The notes: generated from the sequence alone by a model not told the origin. A stretch of 64,000 bases of DNA from Tridacna crocea (GCA_943736015.1 OX031064.1:59379861-59443860), one strand, 5' to 3'. Shown: positions 30,206-41,022, counted from the stretch's first letter. Made by a program: numbers and translations.

Positions 30206-30396
30206 AACTCTTTACCAAATGACAAAATTGAAGACTGGCCAAAATTGAAAGCATTTGCAGATGACAATTTAGATATTGCTGAAATGATGATTTCTCCCTT
30301 TGATAGGGTAGAAAACATTGTGGGAAAAGGAGAAAATGATGGTCACCAGCATTTTCTTCATTTCCCACACAATTTTCAAATGGCTCCTTTTGCAAG
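30202..30396 (-). mobile_element. Family A MITE, right end missing
   Basis: R arm and core (GATGGTCACCAGC) present. Breaks off in the L arm at TCCTTTTGCAAG. Starts from the TTAA of the preceding family B copy. Confidence 0.72.
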
Positions 30397-30611
30397 ATTA
30401 ATATGCAAATGATTATGTTAAAATTATGTGAGGCTGTGCGACCAAGAGTAAGACACGATTTTTAGCCATCACCTTCTTGATTTAGACCGAAACCCAGAAC
30501 AAATTTTATTTTTGAAAACCTAGCATGATTTACCCCAAAACAAGCTTCACTCACTATTTCAGCATTATTCAGTTATATAGTGCACCTATCCATGCTTTCC
30601 TGGAGTCTCTT

Positions 30612-30801
30612 TTACCAGTACTCGGCACAATTTTCTTTCCAAGCCACTGGCTACTTTCCCACATAACCATAATCGAAACAATCGTCAGCGGTGGAAGAGG
30701 ATTGAATCCTGTCACAATGACTGTCATCAGTCCTCGGAAAGAAATTAGGCAAGCCGAGGATCGAACTCATGACCCCCTATTCTGTCATTTGGTAAAGGGT
30801 T
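30612..30801 (-). mobile_element. Probable SINE fragment plus MITE end
   Basis: ACTCGGCACAATTTTCTTTC to GAAAGAAATTAGG matches the repeat at 36251. On the minus strand it carries a B-box-like GAGTTCGATCCTC. An R-type MITE end (TCATTTGGTAAAGGGTTAA) closes it. Confidence 0.5.
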
Positions 30802-30891
30802 AAACTTGGACTTATCCGAAGTTTTGTTGTTTGTTTTGGAGCTAATATGGAAGTTTGAGATTTGAATGAATTTTATCTTACTATTTTTCAG

Positions 30892-30996
30892 GGTTTTTCC
30901 ACTCTCCTAGACTTGATAAACTTTTTTAAACAGAACTTTCTTGTGCTGCAAGGTGGAAGTCAGACAAAGTTGCTCAGATCTCTACCAAAGGAATAA
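30892..30996 (+). CDS. SH2 domain last exon and stop
   Basis: Residues 373-406, GFSTLLDLINFFKQNFLVLQ then GGSQTKLLRSLPKE, followed by TAA. It supplies the SH2 alpha-B helix (STLLDLINFFKQN) and the C-terminal strand. The protein ends right after the domain, as in this adaptor family. Acceptor ATTTTTCAG. Confidence 0.88.
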   Translation, partial: GFSTLLDLINFFKQNFLVLQGGSQTKLLRSLPKE

Positions 30997-31111
30997 TGAC
31001 TTTGTTTTAGTACAAATCTTATTTTAAATATTTAAATCTGTCACTTTTTTAATTTATTAGATCTTTAGCACTTTCAGCACCAACAATATTATTGAGATCT
31101 TGTCTGACAGC
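30997..31111 (+). other. Adaptor 3' UTR start
   Basis: AT-rich sequence after the stop codon up to the TTAA element at 31112. I see no AATAAA here, so the 3' UTR probably runs into the following mobile elements. Confidence 0.4.
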
Positions 31112-31332
31112 TTAACCCTTTACCCCCATAAGGCATTTCTATGGTTGACTCTAAATAACAGCAAGGATGAAGCCATTTTTTATGTGTATAGGATACCTTT
31201 TAAAAGTATACAAAACATTATGACAAAAGGTGAAATTGCTCGTTAAGAGCAATTTCACCTTTTGTCACAATGTTTTCCAAAGGCTCCTACAAGCAATGCG
31301 TAGAAATGAGTATCTATGGAGTAAAGGGTTAA
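31112..31332 (-). mobile_element. TTAA MITE, family B
   Basis: TTAA ends intact. Both stems share the ATGACAAAAG/CTTTTGTCA variant seen at 12494. Starts 116 bp after the adaptor stop codon. Confidence 0.86.
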
Positions 31333-31383
31333 AATACAATTTTCGAAAACTGACAGATATTTTCATCTTTTAGGTATGATAAC

Positions 31384-31466
31384 ATGAGAGGACAGAATAG
31401 ATCCAGGATCAGACTGCACTATCTGTGTAGTCTGATCTTGTTCTATGTCAATGGCAAAAGTGCCTT
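31384..31466. repeat. Inverted repeat, GATCAGACTGCAC family
   Basis: AATAGATCCAGGATCAGACT pairs with AGTCTGATCTTGTTCTATG. Solitary copy of the palindrome found inside 31742-31958. Confidence 0.65.
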
Positions 31467-31491
31467 TTTTCACATGTGATGCTGAAGGGGT

Positions 31492-31719
31492 TTAACCCTT
31501 TCCTAAACAAAATACTTTTGGACTAGACCAAATTGAAAGCATTTGCAGACAACAATTCAACTCTTGCTGAAAAGTTGATTTCTGTCTATGATAGGGTAGA
31601 AAACATTGTGGGAAAAGGAGAAAATGCTGGTTACCAGCATTTTCTCCTTTTCCCACAATGTTTTCAAAAGCTACTATTCCAGATCCGTAAAAACCAGGGA
31701 CTGTTTGGGAAAGGGTTAA
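31492..31719 (-). mobile_element. TTAA MITE, family A, complete
   Basis: TTAA at both ends. The ends are of the TTTCCTAAAC/GTTTGGGAAAGGG type, between family A and the 9661 subfamily. Core clean. Confidence 0.87.
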
Positions 31720-31741
31720 TTGTATAAAATGATCCTGTTGT

Positions 31742-31958
31742 TTAACCCTAAAAGTGCTGAATTAAAACAAGAGACATTTTTAAATAGGAAAAACATCTGA
31801 AATCATGCTGTACCAAAGTTTTTTTTTTTTTTGCTAGAATATGAAACAAAATAGAGGACAGTGTAGATCCAAAATCAGACTGCACATTCTGTGCAGTCTG
31901 ATCTTGATCTACACTATCCACAAAAAAGTTAAGTTGGTTCCAGTGCTTTAAGGGTTAA
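31742..31958 (+). mobile_element. TTAA element, family D
   Basis: TTAACCCTAAAAGTGCTG and CAGTGCTTTAAGGGTTAA form imperfect terminal inverse repeats. The interior is a GATCAGACTGCACA palindrome. Same CCCT-type tip and TTAA target as families A and B, but no shared core. Confidence 0.72.
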
Positions 31959-31959
31959 T

Positions 31960-32092
31960 AACCCTAGGGCAGGCATTTAAAGAAATTCTGGGAAAGGAGT
32001 GTCAGCAACAAGCAATGTCCTGAAAGATGAACTTTTTTTTGTCTATTGTCTGCAAAATATTTCAATATGAACAAGTGTGAAAAGTCAAAGAA
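31960..32092 (+). mobile_element. Worn MITE remnant
   Basis: GAAATTCTGGGAAAGGAGTG and TTGTCTGCAAAATATTTCAA echo a family A core and R arm. No ends. Confidence 0.4.
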
Positions 32093-32549
32093 ATAGAGGA
32101 TAGTTGTCTTTTTCAGTGAAAGATCGAAATTTATTTCATCAAGTGGACACCATTGATAATATTTTCACGAGTGGTGCAGCTACTCGTGAAAATATTACCG
32201 ATGGTGTTCATGAGATGAAACAAATTTTGATCTTTCAACGAAAAAAAAACAAATATTCTATTTATTTTATGCTTATAACCCCTTCTGGGTGGAGCTTTAT
32301 CAAAATCCAGTACAGTTCTTTTCCATTATTCCCTGTGGCGTACCCCTCCCACAAAGCAACGCATTACAATATTACGTCAAGCGCAAGAAATGTAATGTAT
32401 ATGACATCATATTTCCCATCTGGTTGTTAGGCACACGCAATTTACCATGGCAACAAAAAGTAAAATTTGTATTTTCACTGGTTGTACCAGTGTAAGATCG
32501 AAAAATATTTTCACTGCTATTTCTCAGTATCCTACCGGAAAGCATGAAA
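32093..32549 (+). repeat. Foldback element F, copy 2
   Basis: Aligns along its whole length with 12915-13363 (GGTAATATTTTCACGAGTGG, CCCTTCTGGGTGGAGC, CCTACCGGAAAGCATGAAA), with scattered substitutions and a small insertion near 32362. Confidence 0.8.
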
Positions 32550-32637
32550 GAATGTCTGTGAAAGAACTTACTCACTACTGCATAGGCAAATAGACAAATT
32601 CTAAGCACAGCATATTAGATAGACTGGTATCAGTCCA

Positions 32638-32867
32638 TTAACTCTTTACCACACGACAAAATTTTGGACTGGTTAAAATTGAAAGCATTTGCACACGACA
32701 AAATAAAGGTGACTGAAAAATTGAAATTTATTCTGGGAAGGGTAGAAAACATTGTGGGAAAAGGAGAAAGTGCAGGTCACCAGCATTTTTCTCCTTTTCC
32801 CACAATATTTTCAAAAGCTTTCTTTTTCAGGGTCCTTTAAAGTCGGCATTGTGTGGTAATAGGTTAA
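32638..32867 (-). mobile_element. TTAA MITE, family A, complete
   Basis: TTAA at both ends. Core tip changed to GTGCAGGTCACCAGC. Confidence 0.86.
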
Positions 32868-32881
32868 ATAGAGCATTTTCA

Positions 32882-33110
32882 TTAACCCATTACCCCACAA
32901 TCCCTACTTTTGAAGTCCCTGAAAAAGAAGCCTTTAGAAAACATCGTGGGAAAAGAAGAAAATGCTGGTAACCAGCATTTTCTCCTTTTCCCACAATGTT
33001 TTCTACCTTACGCAAAACAAATTTCAAATTTTCAGTCACTTTTATTTTGTCATCTGTAAATGCTTTCGATTTGGACAAACCTAAAATTTTGTCGTTTGGT
33101 AATGAGTTAA
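32882..33110 (+). mobile_element. TTAA MITE, family A, complete
   Basis: Starts 15 bp after the previous copy ends. Core ACATCGTGGG/CCCACAATGT. Confidence 0.87.
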
Positions 33111-33327
33111 AACAAAATTATCAAGTACTCGTAAAACTGCAAAACAAATACTCAATATTCGCAATGTTCTAAATGTCTTATTTGGCCTGAATGCCAGGCT
33201 ACATACATGTATCAAGGAAAAGGGCGTTAAAAAAAAAATTTGTAAAAAAGTTTGCAAAATGCTTTCAGCCAGTCAGCCTGTGTAGACTGCACATGTTTAC
33301 ACAGATTGATACTTTTTGAACAGTACA

Positions 33328-33556
33328 TTAACTCTTTACCAAACGACAAAATTTTGGACTGGTCCAAATTGAAAGCATTTGCAGACGACAAAATAAAGGT
33401 GACTGAAAAATTGAAATTTGGCTTGGGAAGGACAAAAAACATTGAGGGAAAAGGAGAAAATGCTGGTTACCAGCTTTTTCCCCTTTCCCCACAATGTTTT
33501 CTATAGGCTTCTTTCTCAGGGTCGTCAAAAGTAGGGATTCTGTGGTAATTTGTTAA
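33328..33556 (-). mobile_element. TTAA MITE, family A, complete
   Basis: TTAA at both ends. Core shows GAGGGAAAAGG on the left and TTTCCCCACAA on the right. Confidence 0.86.
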
Positions 33557-33786
33557 TATTCATTTTCCCAGTTTTTAAAGTCCTGTTTACTGCATACTCC
33601 TCAGGCTGTATAAAAACAGTGTGGCAGATAAGTTTCTGGGAATGAGCGCTGTCTTGACACCTGCATGATTTGTTCTTGTTTTCCTTATGCCTCAATTTTT
33701 GACATTTATCCAAATCTTATGGAGGTTTTCCCAAGTTATTGAATATTTTGAAGTCTATTGTTGAAAATTTGTTTGGGGAATCAGGA
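33557..33786. other. Intergenic sequence, nothing recognised
   Basis: No ORF with family features and no repeat match. Confidence 0.4.
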
Positions 33787-34205
33787 ATTCATTCTTTATC
33801 ACACAATCCCAAGTTTTCAGGACTCTTAAAAATGAAGGTATTTAAAGACATTAACTCATCACCAAATGACAATATTGTAGGCTTGTCCAAATCGAAAGCA
33901 TTTGCAGACAACAAAAACGACTGAAAATTTGAAATGTGAAGAGTAGAAGACATTGTGGGAAAAGGGAGAAAATGCTGGCTACCAGCATTTTCTCCTTTTC
34001 CCATGATGTTTTCTACAGGAATTCTAATCTTGTCCAAGCTGAAAGCATTTGCAGACATCACATTGAGTGTACAGGTTGCTCAATTACCGACATTTATTCT
34101 TGGAAGGGTAGATAACTGGGGGAAAGGGAAAATTACTGCATACCGGCACTTTCTACTTTTCCATGGCTGTTTTCAAAAGCTTTCTGTAAAACACAGGATT
34201 GTTAA
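33787..34205 (-). mobile_element. Cluster of three broken family A elements
   Basis: An L-arm fragment (33787-33850), a copy from TTAA 33851-33854 lacking its L arm (to about 34020), and a worn copy starting mid R arm (34024-34205). Confidence 0.6.
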
Positions 34206-34531
34206 GTACATTTATGTTATTTTATTATTGTTAGGTACATATACATTTAAATTGTTATTGTACCTCTCTGTAGTAGTTTTCAGATTCGATGAGCCATATA
34301 TTTGTCATTTGTTAATTCCAGGCATGCAGCATTTTCAAAGAAATAAGCTTTTTTTAACTTCACTTTTTCTACACTTTTGGAATATTTTATATTTTTGTAC
34401 AAATGATGTTGTTAATGAAATCTTATCCCAAGATGTTTTGATATATTTTATTGGATAAAAAAGGATGGAATTTGATCTTGTTTGTTTGTTAGCTTTGTGA
34501 TTTCAAGCTGCATTTACTAAATCTTTTTTAG
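34206..34531. other. Intergenic sequence, nothing recognised
   Basis: T-rich, with no recognisable gene or repeat. Confidence 0.4.
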
Positions 34532-34737
34532 TTAACCCTTTACCTCACAATCCCAAGTTTCTTCCCTCAGGAGGAAGCCTTTTATAAACATCATTGGAAA
34601 AGGAGAAAATGATGGTAACTAGCATTTTCTCCTTTTCCCTTATTAAAAATATTTTCTTAATTTGTGCATTAATGAATTTGTCATCTGCAAATGCTTTAAA
34701 TTTGGACCGGTGTAAAACTTTGTTGTTTAGGAGTTAA
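34532..34737 (+). mobile_element. Family A MITE, diverged
   Basis: TTAA at both ends. Core GATGGTAACTAGC. The start of the R arm is replaced by AT-rich sequence. A separate R-arm tip follows at 34800-34834. Confidence 0.75.
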
Positions 34738-34906
34738 ATCATTACTTGTGTGTTTTATTAAATGGCTTATAATGAGACTGTGACTAAGCCATATTTTGCC
34801 CGAGTCTAAAATTTGTCGTTTGGGAAAGGGTTAAAATCTTTTTTGTCTGACAAACCACTGAAAACTCGGGTAGAATGGTCCTTGGAAGTGCAAAGGATTT
34901 ACAAAA

Positions 34907-36140
34907 CAAGAGCCGTCAGAGACGGGTTATGCTCCCCGAACAAGTGCTTGTCATAAAATATAAGAAATTGATATAAATTCACTTCTTTTATCCTAGAAGA
35001 ACCTGTTCAAGCCCTCCAAAATTTGAAGTGAAAAGGCAATTACTATCTTAGAGATAGCCAACATAAACTTGTAGAGGACAATAAGCCCAATAAGCCCCCT
35101 TTAAGCCTCCTTTTCCCATAAGACAGTATTGGATCATTGCAATAAATACAACGGGTGTGTGGTTTGTGGCATTTTTTAATAATAATTAAAAATTCAAAAT
35201 TTCATAAAATTTTGAGCAGTCATGTATTAAATATTACATAAAACAATTTTTTACATGAAGCCCCCTTTTTCCGAGACGCAGCCTGAAATTGAGAAAAAGG
35301 AAGAGAAGTACCTGGGCAATGTTCAAACAAGTTCAGATTTGAAATTTCACAAAGGTTTGAGCACTGATAAAGGAGAACCTAGTGAAAAACAATTTTTTCC
35401 ATGAAAGTCCCCTTTTTCCGTGATGCAGCCTTAATTTGAGAAACCAGGAAAGACGTACTTGCGCATTAATAATTCATAGATTGCAAAAACAAAGGGCACA
35501 TGTTGAAACTTGTAAAACAAGATATAACAATGAAATGTTGACAAAAACTGAAGAAGATATTAGTAAAAATTGCAATTTTGCATTAGGGCCCCTTTTTCAT
35601 TTTACAAGAAACCCCCTTTTTCCATGACAGAGGGTCAAATTGAAAAACACATAGATAAAGAAACAAGAGCACATGGTGAAACTCTTAAAAAACAATATAA
35701 CCATGAAGTTTAATGCAATTTTTACCAAAACTGAATGAAATATTAGTAAAAATTGGAATCTTGCAAGAAGCCCCCTTTTTCCATGACAGAACGTCAACTT
35801 AAAAAATGCCCAGATTAAAAATAGCAAGGGCACATGCTAAGACTTTCCATAAACAATATAACCATGAAGTTTCATGATATTCTGACAAAAACTGAATGAG
35901 ATATTGGTAAAAATTGCAATTTTGCATTAAGCCCCTTTTTTCCATGACACGGAGTCAAATTGAAAATCCGGGAAAAGTATATCGGCGCATTACCCCAAGG
36001 AGTGCATATATGAAGTTTCATCCAATTTGGTCCAAGGGTTGTGGAGAAATCGCTTCGGACGGACGGAAGGACGGACGGACGGACGGACGGACGGACGGAC
36101 GAAGCGGCGACTATATGCTCGCCCTTCGGGGAGCATAAAA
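34907..36140 (+). repeat. Repeat X, copy 1
   Basis: Begins CAAGAGCCGTCAGAGACGGG and TTATGCTCCCCGAA, ends in a GGAC tract and TTCGGGGAGCATAA, so the tips are inverse. The interior repeats agccccctttttcc-type blocks about six times, each followed by TGAAGTTTCATG-like text. The 5' half is the most diverged of the three copies. Confidence 0.88.
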
Positions 36141-36250
36141 AACCCTTTTAACTCAATACCACACAACATTTTAGACTGGTCCAAATTAAAAGCATTTGCA
36201 TATGACAAAATAAAAGTAACAGAAAATTTGAAATTTGTTTTGTGAAGGGT

Positions 36251-36511
36251 AGTACTCGGCATAGGTTTCTTTCAAAGCCACTGGCTGCTTTCCCATATAA
36301 TCTTTGTCGAGACATTGGTCATAGGTGGGAAAGGAATGAATTCTGTCACAGCGACTTTCATCGGTCCTTGGAAAGAAATTGGCCCAGCCAGGGGTCGTAG
36401 CCTGGTATGGAACCCTGGACTCTGTATCCTCAGGCCCTGCACACTACTGACTAAGCTTCTGAGGCTTGGCGTAAGCCTAAAACAGTTCTCTGAGAAAGGG
36501 TTCAAGGTCTT
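36251..36511 (-). mobile_element. Probable tRNA-derived SINE, minus strand
   Basis: On the minus strand it reads GCTTAGTCAGTAGTGTGCAG (A-box-like) and then CCAGGGTTCCATACC (weak B box). It shares ACTCGGC..GAAAGAAATTG with 30612. Duplicated at 38519-38779. Confidence 0.5.
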
Positions 36512-36738
36512 TTAACCCATTACCACACAATCCCTACTTTTGACGCCCCTGAGAAAGGAGCCTTTAGAAAACATTGTGGGAAAAGGAGAAAATGCTGGTA
36601 ACCAGCATTTTCTCCTTTTTCCACAAAGTTTTCTACCCTTCACAAAACAAATTTCAAATTTTCAGTCACTTTTATTTTGTTGTCTGCAAATGCTTTTGAT
36701 TCGGACACATCAAAAATTTTGTTTTGGTAATGAGTTAT
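36512..36738 (+). mobile_element. Family A MITE in spacer S copy 1
   Basis: Core clean, right end TTAT. Its duplicate lies at 38780-39006. Confidence 0.85.
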
Positions 36739-37185
36739 TGATAGAGAGCAATATGTCAGAATATCAAAGTAACTTAAATTCTCTCCACATAAACATTTAC
36801 TTTCAAAAAACACATTTGAATGAGTACATTTCAACATAATGAGAAAAATTTGGAAAAAAAAGAGTCCAAATGACTTAAAAAATCTATATGCAAAAAAAAG
36901 AACATAGAATAATGTTTTCTTTACCAAAATAATAATCACATGTTGCAAATATGTACAAACATAAAGACTGTTTTGTAAACATTTAGAGATAATTATATAG
37001 GATCTGAAATGAGTTGGTTTTTGAGATAAGAATTTATTGAACAAGTCTGCAAAAATGTTATTAAGTGAGCCTGTGGCGAGCATAATAACATTTTTGGTGC
37101 ACAAGTTCAATAAATGTTTACAGCAAAAACCAATGAGTGTCGGATTCTTTTTATCACATAACTGTATAACAAGAATTATAGTCAA

Positions 37186-38408
37186 CAAGAGCCGTCAGAG
37201 ACGGGTTATGCTCCCCGAACAAGTGCTTGTCATAAAATATAAGAAATTGATATAAATTCACTTCTTTTATCCTAGAAGAACCTGTTCATGCCCCCCAAAA
37301 TTTGAAGTGAAAAGGCAATTACTATCTTAGAGATAGCCAACATAAACTTGTAGAGGACAATAAGCCCCCTTTAAGCCTCCTTTTCCCATAAGACAGTATT
37401 GGATCATTGCAATAAAAACAACGGGTGTGTGGTTTGTGGCATTTTTTAATAATAATTAAAAATTCGAAATTTCATAAAATTTTGAGCAGTCATGTATTAA
37501 ATATTACATAAAACAATTTTTTGCATGAAGCCCCCTTTTTCCGCAGCCTGAAATTCAGAAAAAGGAAGAGAGGTACCTGGGCAACGTTCCAACAAGTTCA
37601 GATTTGAAATTTCACAAAGGTTTGAGCACTGATAAAGGAGAACCTAGTGAAAAACAATTTTTTCCATGAAGTCCCCTTTTTCCGTGATGCAGCTTTAATT
37701 TGAGAAACCAGGAAAGACGTATTTGCGCATTAATAATTAATAGGTTGCAAAAACAAAGGGCACATGTTGAAACTTGTAAAACAAGATATAACCATGAAAT
37801 GTTGACAAAAACTGAAGAAGATATTAGTAAAAATTGCAATTTTGCATTAGGGCCCCTTTTTCATTTTACAAGAAACCCCCTTTTTCCATGACAGAGGGTC
37901 AAATTGAAAAACACATAGATAAAGAAACAAGAGCACATGGTGAAACTCTTAAAAAACAATATAACCATGAAGTTTAATGCAATTTTTACCAAAACTGAAT
38001 GAAATATTAGTAAAAATTGGAATCTTGCAAGAAGCCCCCTTTTTCCATGACAGAACGTCAACTTAAAAAATGCCCAGATTAAAAATAGCAAGGGCACATG
38101 CTAAGACTTTCCATAAACAATATAACCATGAAGTTTCATGATATTCTGACAAAAACTGAATGAGATATTGGTAAAAATTGCAATTTTGCATTAAGCCCCT
38201 TTTTTCCATGACACGGGGTCAAATTGAAAATCCGGGAAAAGTATATCGGCGCATTACCCCAAGGAGTGCATATATGAAGTTTCATCCAATTTGGTCCAAG
38301 GGTTGTGGAGAAATCGCTTCGGACGGACGGAAGGACGGACGGACGGACGGAAGGACGGACGGACGGACGAAGCGGCGACTATATGCTCGCCCTTCGGGGA
38401 GCATAAAA
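37186..38408 (+). repeat. Repeat X, copy 2 (recombinant)
   Basis: Up to about 37745 it shares copy 3 variants against copy 1: TTCATGCCCCCC, AAAAACAACGGG, TTTTTCCGCAGCC, CAACGTTCCAAC, GACGTATTTGCG. After about 37812 it shares copy 1 variants: ACTGAAGAAGAT, GAGGGTCAAATTG, CCCAGATTAAA, GAGTGCATA. A crossover between X copies explains this. Confidence 0.88.
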
Positions 38409-38518
38409 AACCCTTTTAACTCAATACCACACAACATTTTAGACTGGTCCAAATTAAAAGCATTTGCATATGACAAAATAAAAGTAACAGAAAATTTGAA
38501 ATTTGTTTTGTGAAGGGT

Positions 38519-38779
38519 AGTACTCGGCATAGGTTTCTTTCAAAGCCACTGGCTGCTTTCCCATATAATCTTTGTCGAGACATTGGTCATAGGTGGGAAA
38601 GGAATGAATTCTGTCACAGCGACTTTCATCGGTCCTTGGAAAGAAATTGGCCCAGCCAGGGGTCGTAGCCTGGTATGGAACCCTGGACTCTGTATCCTCA
38701 GGCCCTGCACACTACTGACTAAGCTTCCGAGGCTTGGCGTAAGCCTAAAACAGTTCTCTGAGAAAGGGTTCAAGGTCTT
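38519..38779 (-). mobile_element. Probable SINE, duplicate copy
   Basis: Same element as 36251-36511, carried along by the tandem duplication. Confidence 0.5.
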
Positions 38780-39006
38780 TTAACCCATTACCACACAATC
38801 CCTACTTTTGACGCCCCTGAGAAAGGAGCCTTTAGAAAACATTGTGGGAAAAGGAGAAAATGCTGGTAACCAGCATTTTCTCCTTTTTCCACAAAGTTTT
38901 CTACCCTTCACAAAACAAATTTCAAATTTTCAGTCACTTTTATTTTGTTGTCTGCAAATGCTTTTGATTCGGACACATCAAAAATTTTGTTTTGGTAATG
39001 AGTTAT
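38780..39006 (+). mobile_element. Family A MITE in spacer S copy 2
   Basis: Duplicate of 36512-36738, not an independent insertion. Confidence 0.85.
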
Positions 39007-39453
39007 TGATAGAGAGCAATATGTCAGAATATCAAAGTAACTTAAATTCTCTCCACATAAACATTTACTTTCAAAAAACACATTTGAATGAGTACATTTC
39101 AACATAATGAGAAAAATTTGGAAAAAAAAGAGTCCAAATGACTTAAAAAATCTATATGCAAAAAAAAGAACATAGAATAATGTTTTCTTTACCAAAATAA
39201 TAATCACATGTTGCAAATATGTACAAACATAAAGACTGTTTTGTAAACATTTAGAGATAATTATATAGGATCTGAAATGAGTTGGTTTTTGAGATAAGAA
39301 TTTATTGAACAAGTCTGCAAAAATGTTATTAAGTGAGCCTGTGGCGAGCATAATAACATTTTTGGTGCACAAGTTCAATAAATGTTTACAGCAAAAACCA
39401 ATGAGTGTCGGATTCTTTTTATCACATAACTGTATAACAAGAATTATAGTCAA

Positions 39454-40661
39454 CAAGAGCCGTCAGAGACGGGTTATGCTCCCCGAACAAGTGCTTGTCA
39501 TAAAATATAAGAAATTGATATAAATTCACTTCTTTTATCCTAGAAGAACCTGTTCATGCCCCCCAAAATTTGAAGTGAAAAGGCAATTACTATCTTAGAG
39601 ATAGCCAACATAAACTTGTAGAGGACAATAAGCCCCCTTTAAGCCTCCTTTTCCCATAAGACAGTATTGGATCATTGCAATAAAAACAACGGGTGTGTGG
39701 TTTGTGGCATTTTTTAATAATAATTAAAAATTCGAAATTTCATAAAATTTTGAGCAGTCATGTATTAAATATTACATAAAACAATTTTTTGCATGAAGCC
39801 CCCTTTTTCCGCAGCCTGAAATTCAGAAAAAGGAAGAGAGGTACCTGGGCAACGTTCCAACAAGTTCAGATTTGAAATTTCACAAAGGTTTGAGCACTGA
39901 TAAAGGAGAACCTAGTGAAAAACAATTTTTTCCATGAAGTCCCCTTTTTCCGTGATGCAGCTTTAATTTGAGAAACCAGGAAAGACGTATTTGCGCATTA
40001 ATAATTAATAGGTTGCAAAAACAAAGGGCACGTGTTGAAACTTGTAAAACAAGATATAACCATGAAATGTTGACAAAAACTGAACAAGATATTAGTAAAA
40101 ATTGCAATTTTGCATTAGGGCCCCTTTTTCATTTTACAAGAAACCCCCTTTTTCCATGACAGAGGGTGAAATTGAAAAACACATAGATAAAGAAACAAGA
40201 GCACATGGTGAAACTCTTAAAAAAACAATATAACCATGAAGTTTAATGCAATTTTTACCAAAACTGAATGAAATATTAGTAAAAATTGGAATCTTGCAAG
40301 AAGCCCCCTTTTTCCATGACAGAACGTCAACTTAAAAAATGCCCAGGTTAAAAATAGCAAGGGCACATGCTAAGACTTTCCATAAACAATAAAACTATGA
40401 AGTTTCATGATATTCTGACAAAAACTGAATGAGATATTGGTAAAAATTGCAATTTTGCATTAAGCCCCTTTTTTCCATGACATGGGGTCAAATTGAAAAT
40501 CCGGGAAAAGTATATCGGCGCATTACCCCAAGGAGTTCATATATGAAGTTTCATCCAATTTGGTCCAAAGGTTGTGGAGAAATTGCTTCGGACGGACGGA
40601 CGGACAGACGGACGGACAGACGAAGCGGCGACTATATGCTCGCCCTTCGGGGAGCATAAAA
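39454..40661 (+). repeat. Repeat X, copy 3
   Basis: Last X unit; no spacer S follows. Private variants in its second half: GGGCACGTG, GAACAAGAT, GAGGGTGAAA, CCCAGGTTAAA, GACATGGGG. The closing tract mixes GGAC and AGAC. Confidence 0.88.
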
Positions 40662-40789
40662 ATATGTTAAAGCTGAGGCATACATGTATAATGAATAGTG
40701 AAATTTACACGAAGCCTGTGCACTTACTTTGACAGGTACGTTACGAATGAAAAATAGTTCCACTGATTTTGTTTTGAGTCTAAAAGTGT

Positions 40790-41022
40790 TTAACCCTTTA
40801 TCACACAATGACAAATTTGACGAATGACCCTGAGAATAAAGCCTTTTGAAAACATTGTGGGAAAGAGGAGAAAATGCTAGTAACCAACATTTTCTCCTTT
40901 TTCGCACAATGTTTACCTAACTTCCTAAACAATTTTCAATTCTTTAGTCAGATTAATTTTGTCATCTGCAAATGCTTTCAATTTGGACCAGTCACAATAT
41001 TTGTTGTTTCGAAATGGGTTAA
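40790..41022 (+). mobile_element. TTAA MITE, family A
   Basis: TTAA ends intact. Core GCTAGTAACCAAC. Right stem TTTTTCGCACAATG. Confidence 0.84.

Larger units (their letters stand above)
974..30996 (+). other. Gene model: SLP-76/BLNK-like SH2 adaptor, 3' part (15 exons)
   Basis: Fifteen exons with GT-AG borders join in one frame of 406 codons plus stop: 974-1069, 2979-3089, 6122-6241, 8161-8277, 9461-9487, 12754-12831, 14777-14842, 20258-20335, 21282-21321, 23799-23825, 26271-26312, 26832-26914, 28157-28237, 29821-29970, 30892-30996. The N-terminal part comprises tyrosine motifs spaced by proline-rich basic linkers; the C-terminal 105 residues are an SH2 domain whose PYTLQIFYDGKVYNLSI stretch closely resembles BLNK and SLP-76. 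Those proteins are cytosolic scaffolds phosphorylated by Syk-family kinases that assemble PLC-gamma, Vav and Nck complexes. That role here is inferred from family. Any N-terminal SAM domain would lie upstream of the window. All exons up to the eighth are phase 0-0, so they can be duplicated or skipped without frameshift. The gene could also be called a CLNK-type adaptor. Confidence 0.85.
36141..37185 (+). repeat. Spacer S, copy 1, of the tandem duplication
   Basis: Contains a truncated reverse MITE (36148-36250), a probable minus-strand SINE (36251-36511), a complete forward MITE (TTAA 36512-36515 to TTAT 36735-36738) and about 440 bp of AT-rich single-copy-like sequence. Almost identical to 38409-39453. 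Confidence 0.88.
38409..39453 (+). repeat. Spacer S, copy 2
   Basis: Offset exactly 2268 bp from copy 1. The only difference I found is CTTCTGAGG versus CTTCCGAGG (38731). Includes the second SINE (38519-38779) and the second complete MITE (38780-39006). Confidence 0.88.

Noticed and set aside
33955-34458. 167-codon plus-strand ORF
   Set aside because: Starts in a MITE core and continues through AT-rich intergenic DNA; no domain or splice context.
36640-37188. 182-codon minus-strand ORF, duplicated exactly at 38908-39456
   Set aside because: It spans spacer S and the R arm of a MITE, is low-complexity (Phe/Ile/Leu), and the duplication copies DNA as a whole. No motif supports a protein.
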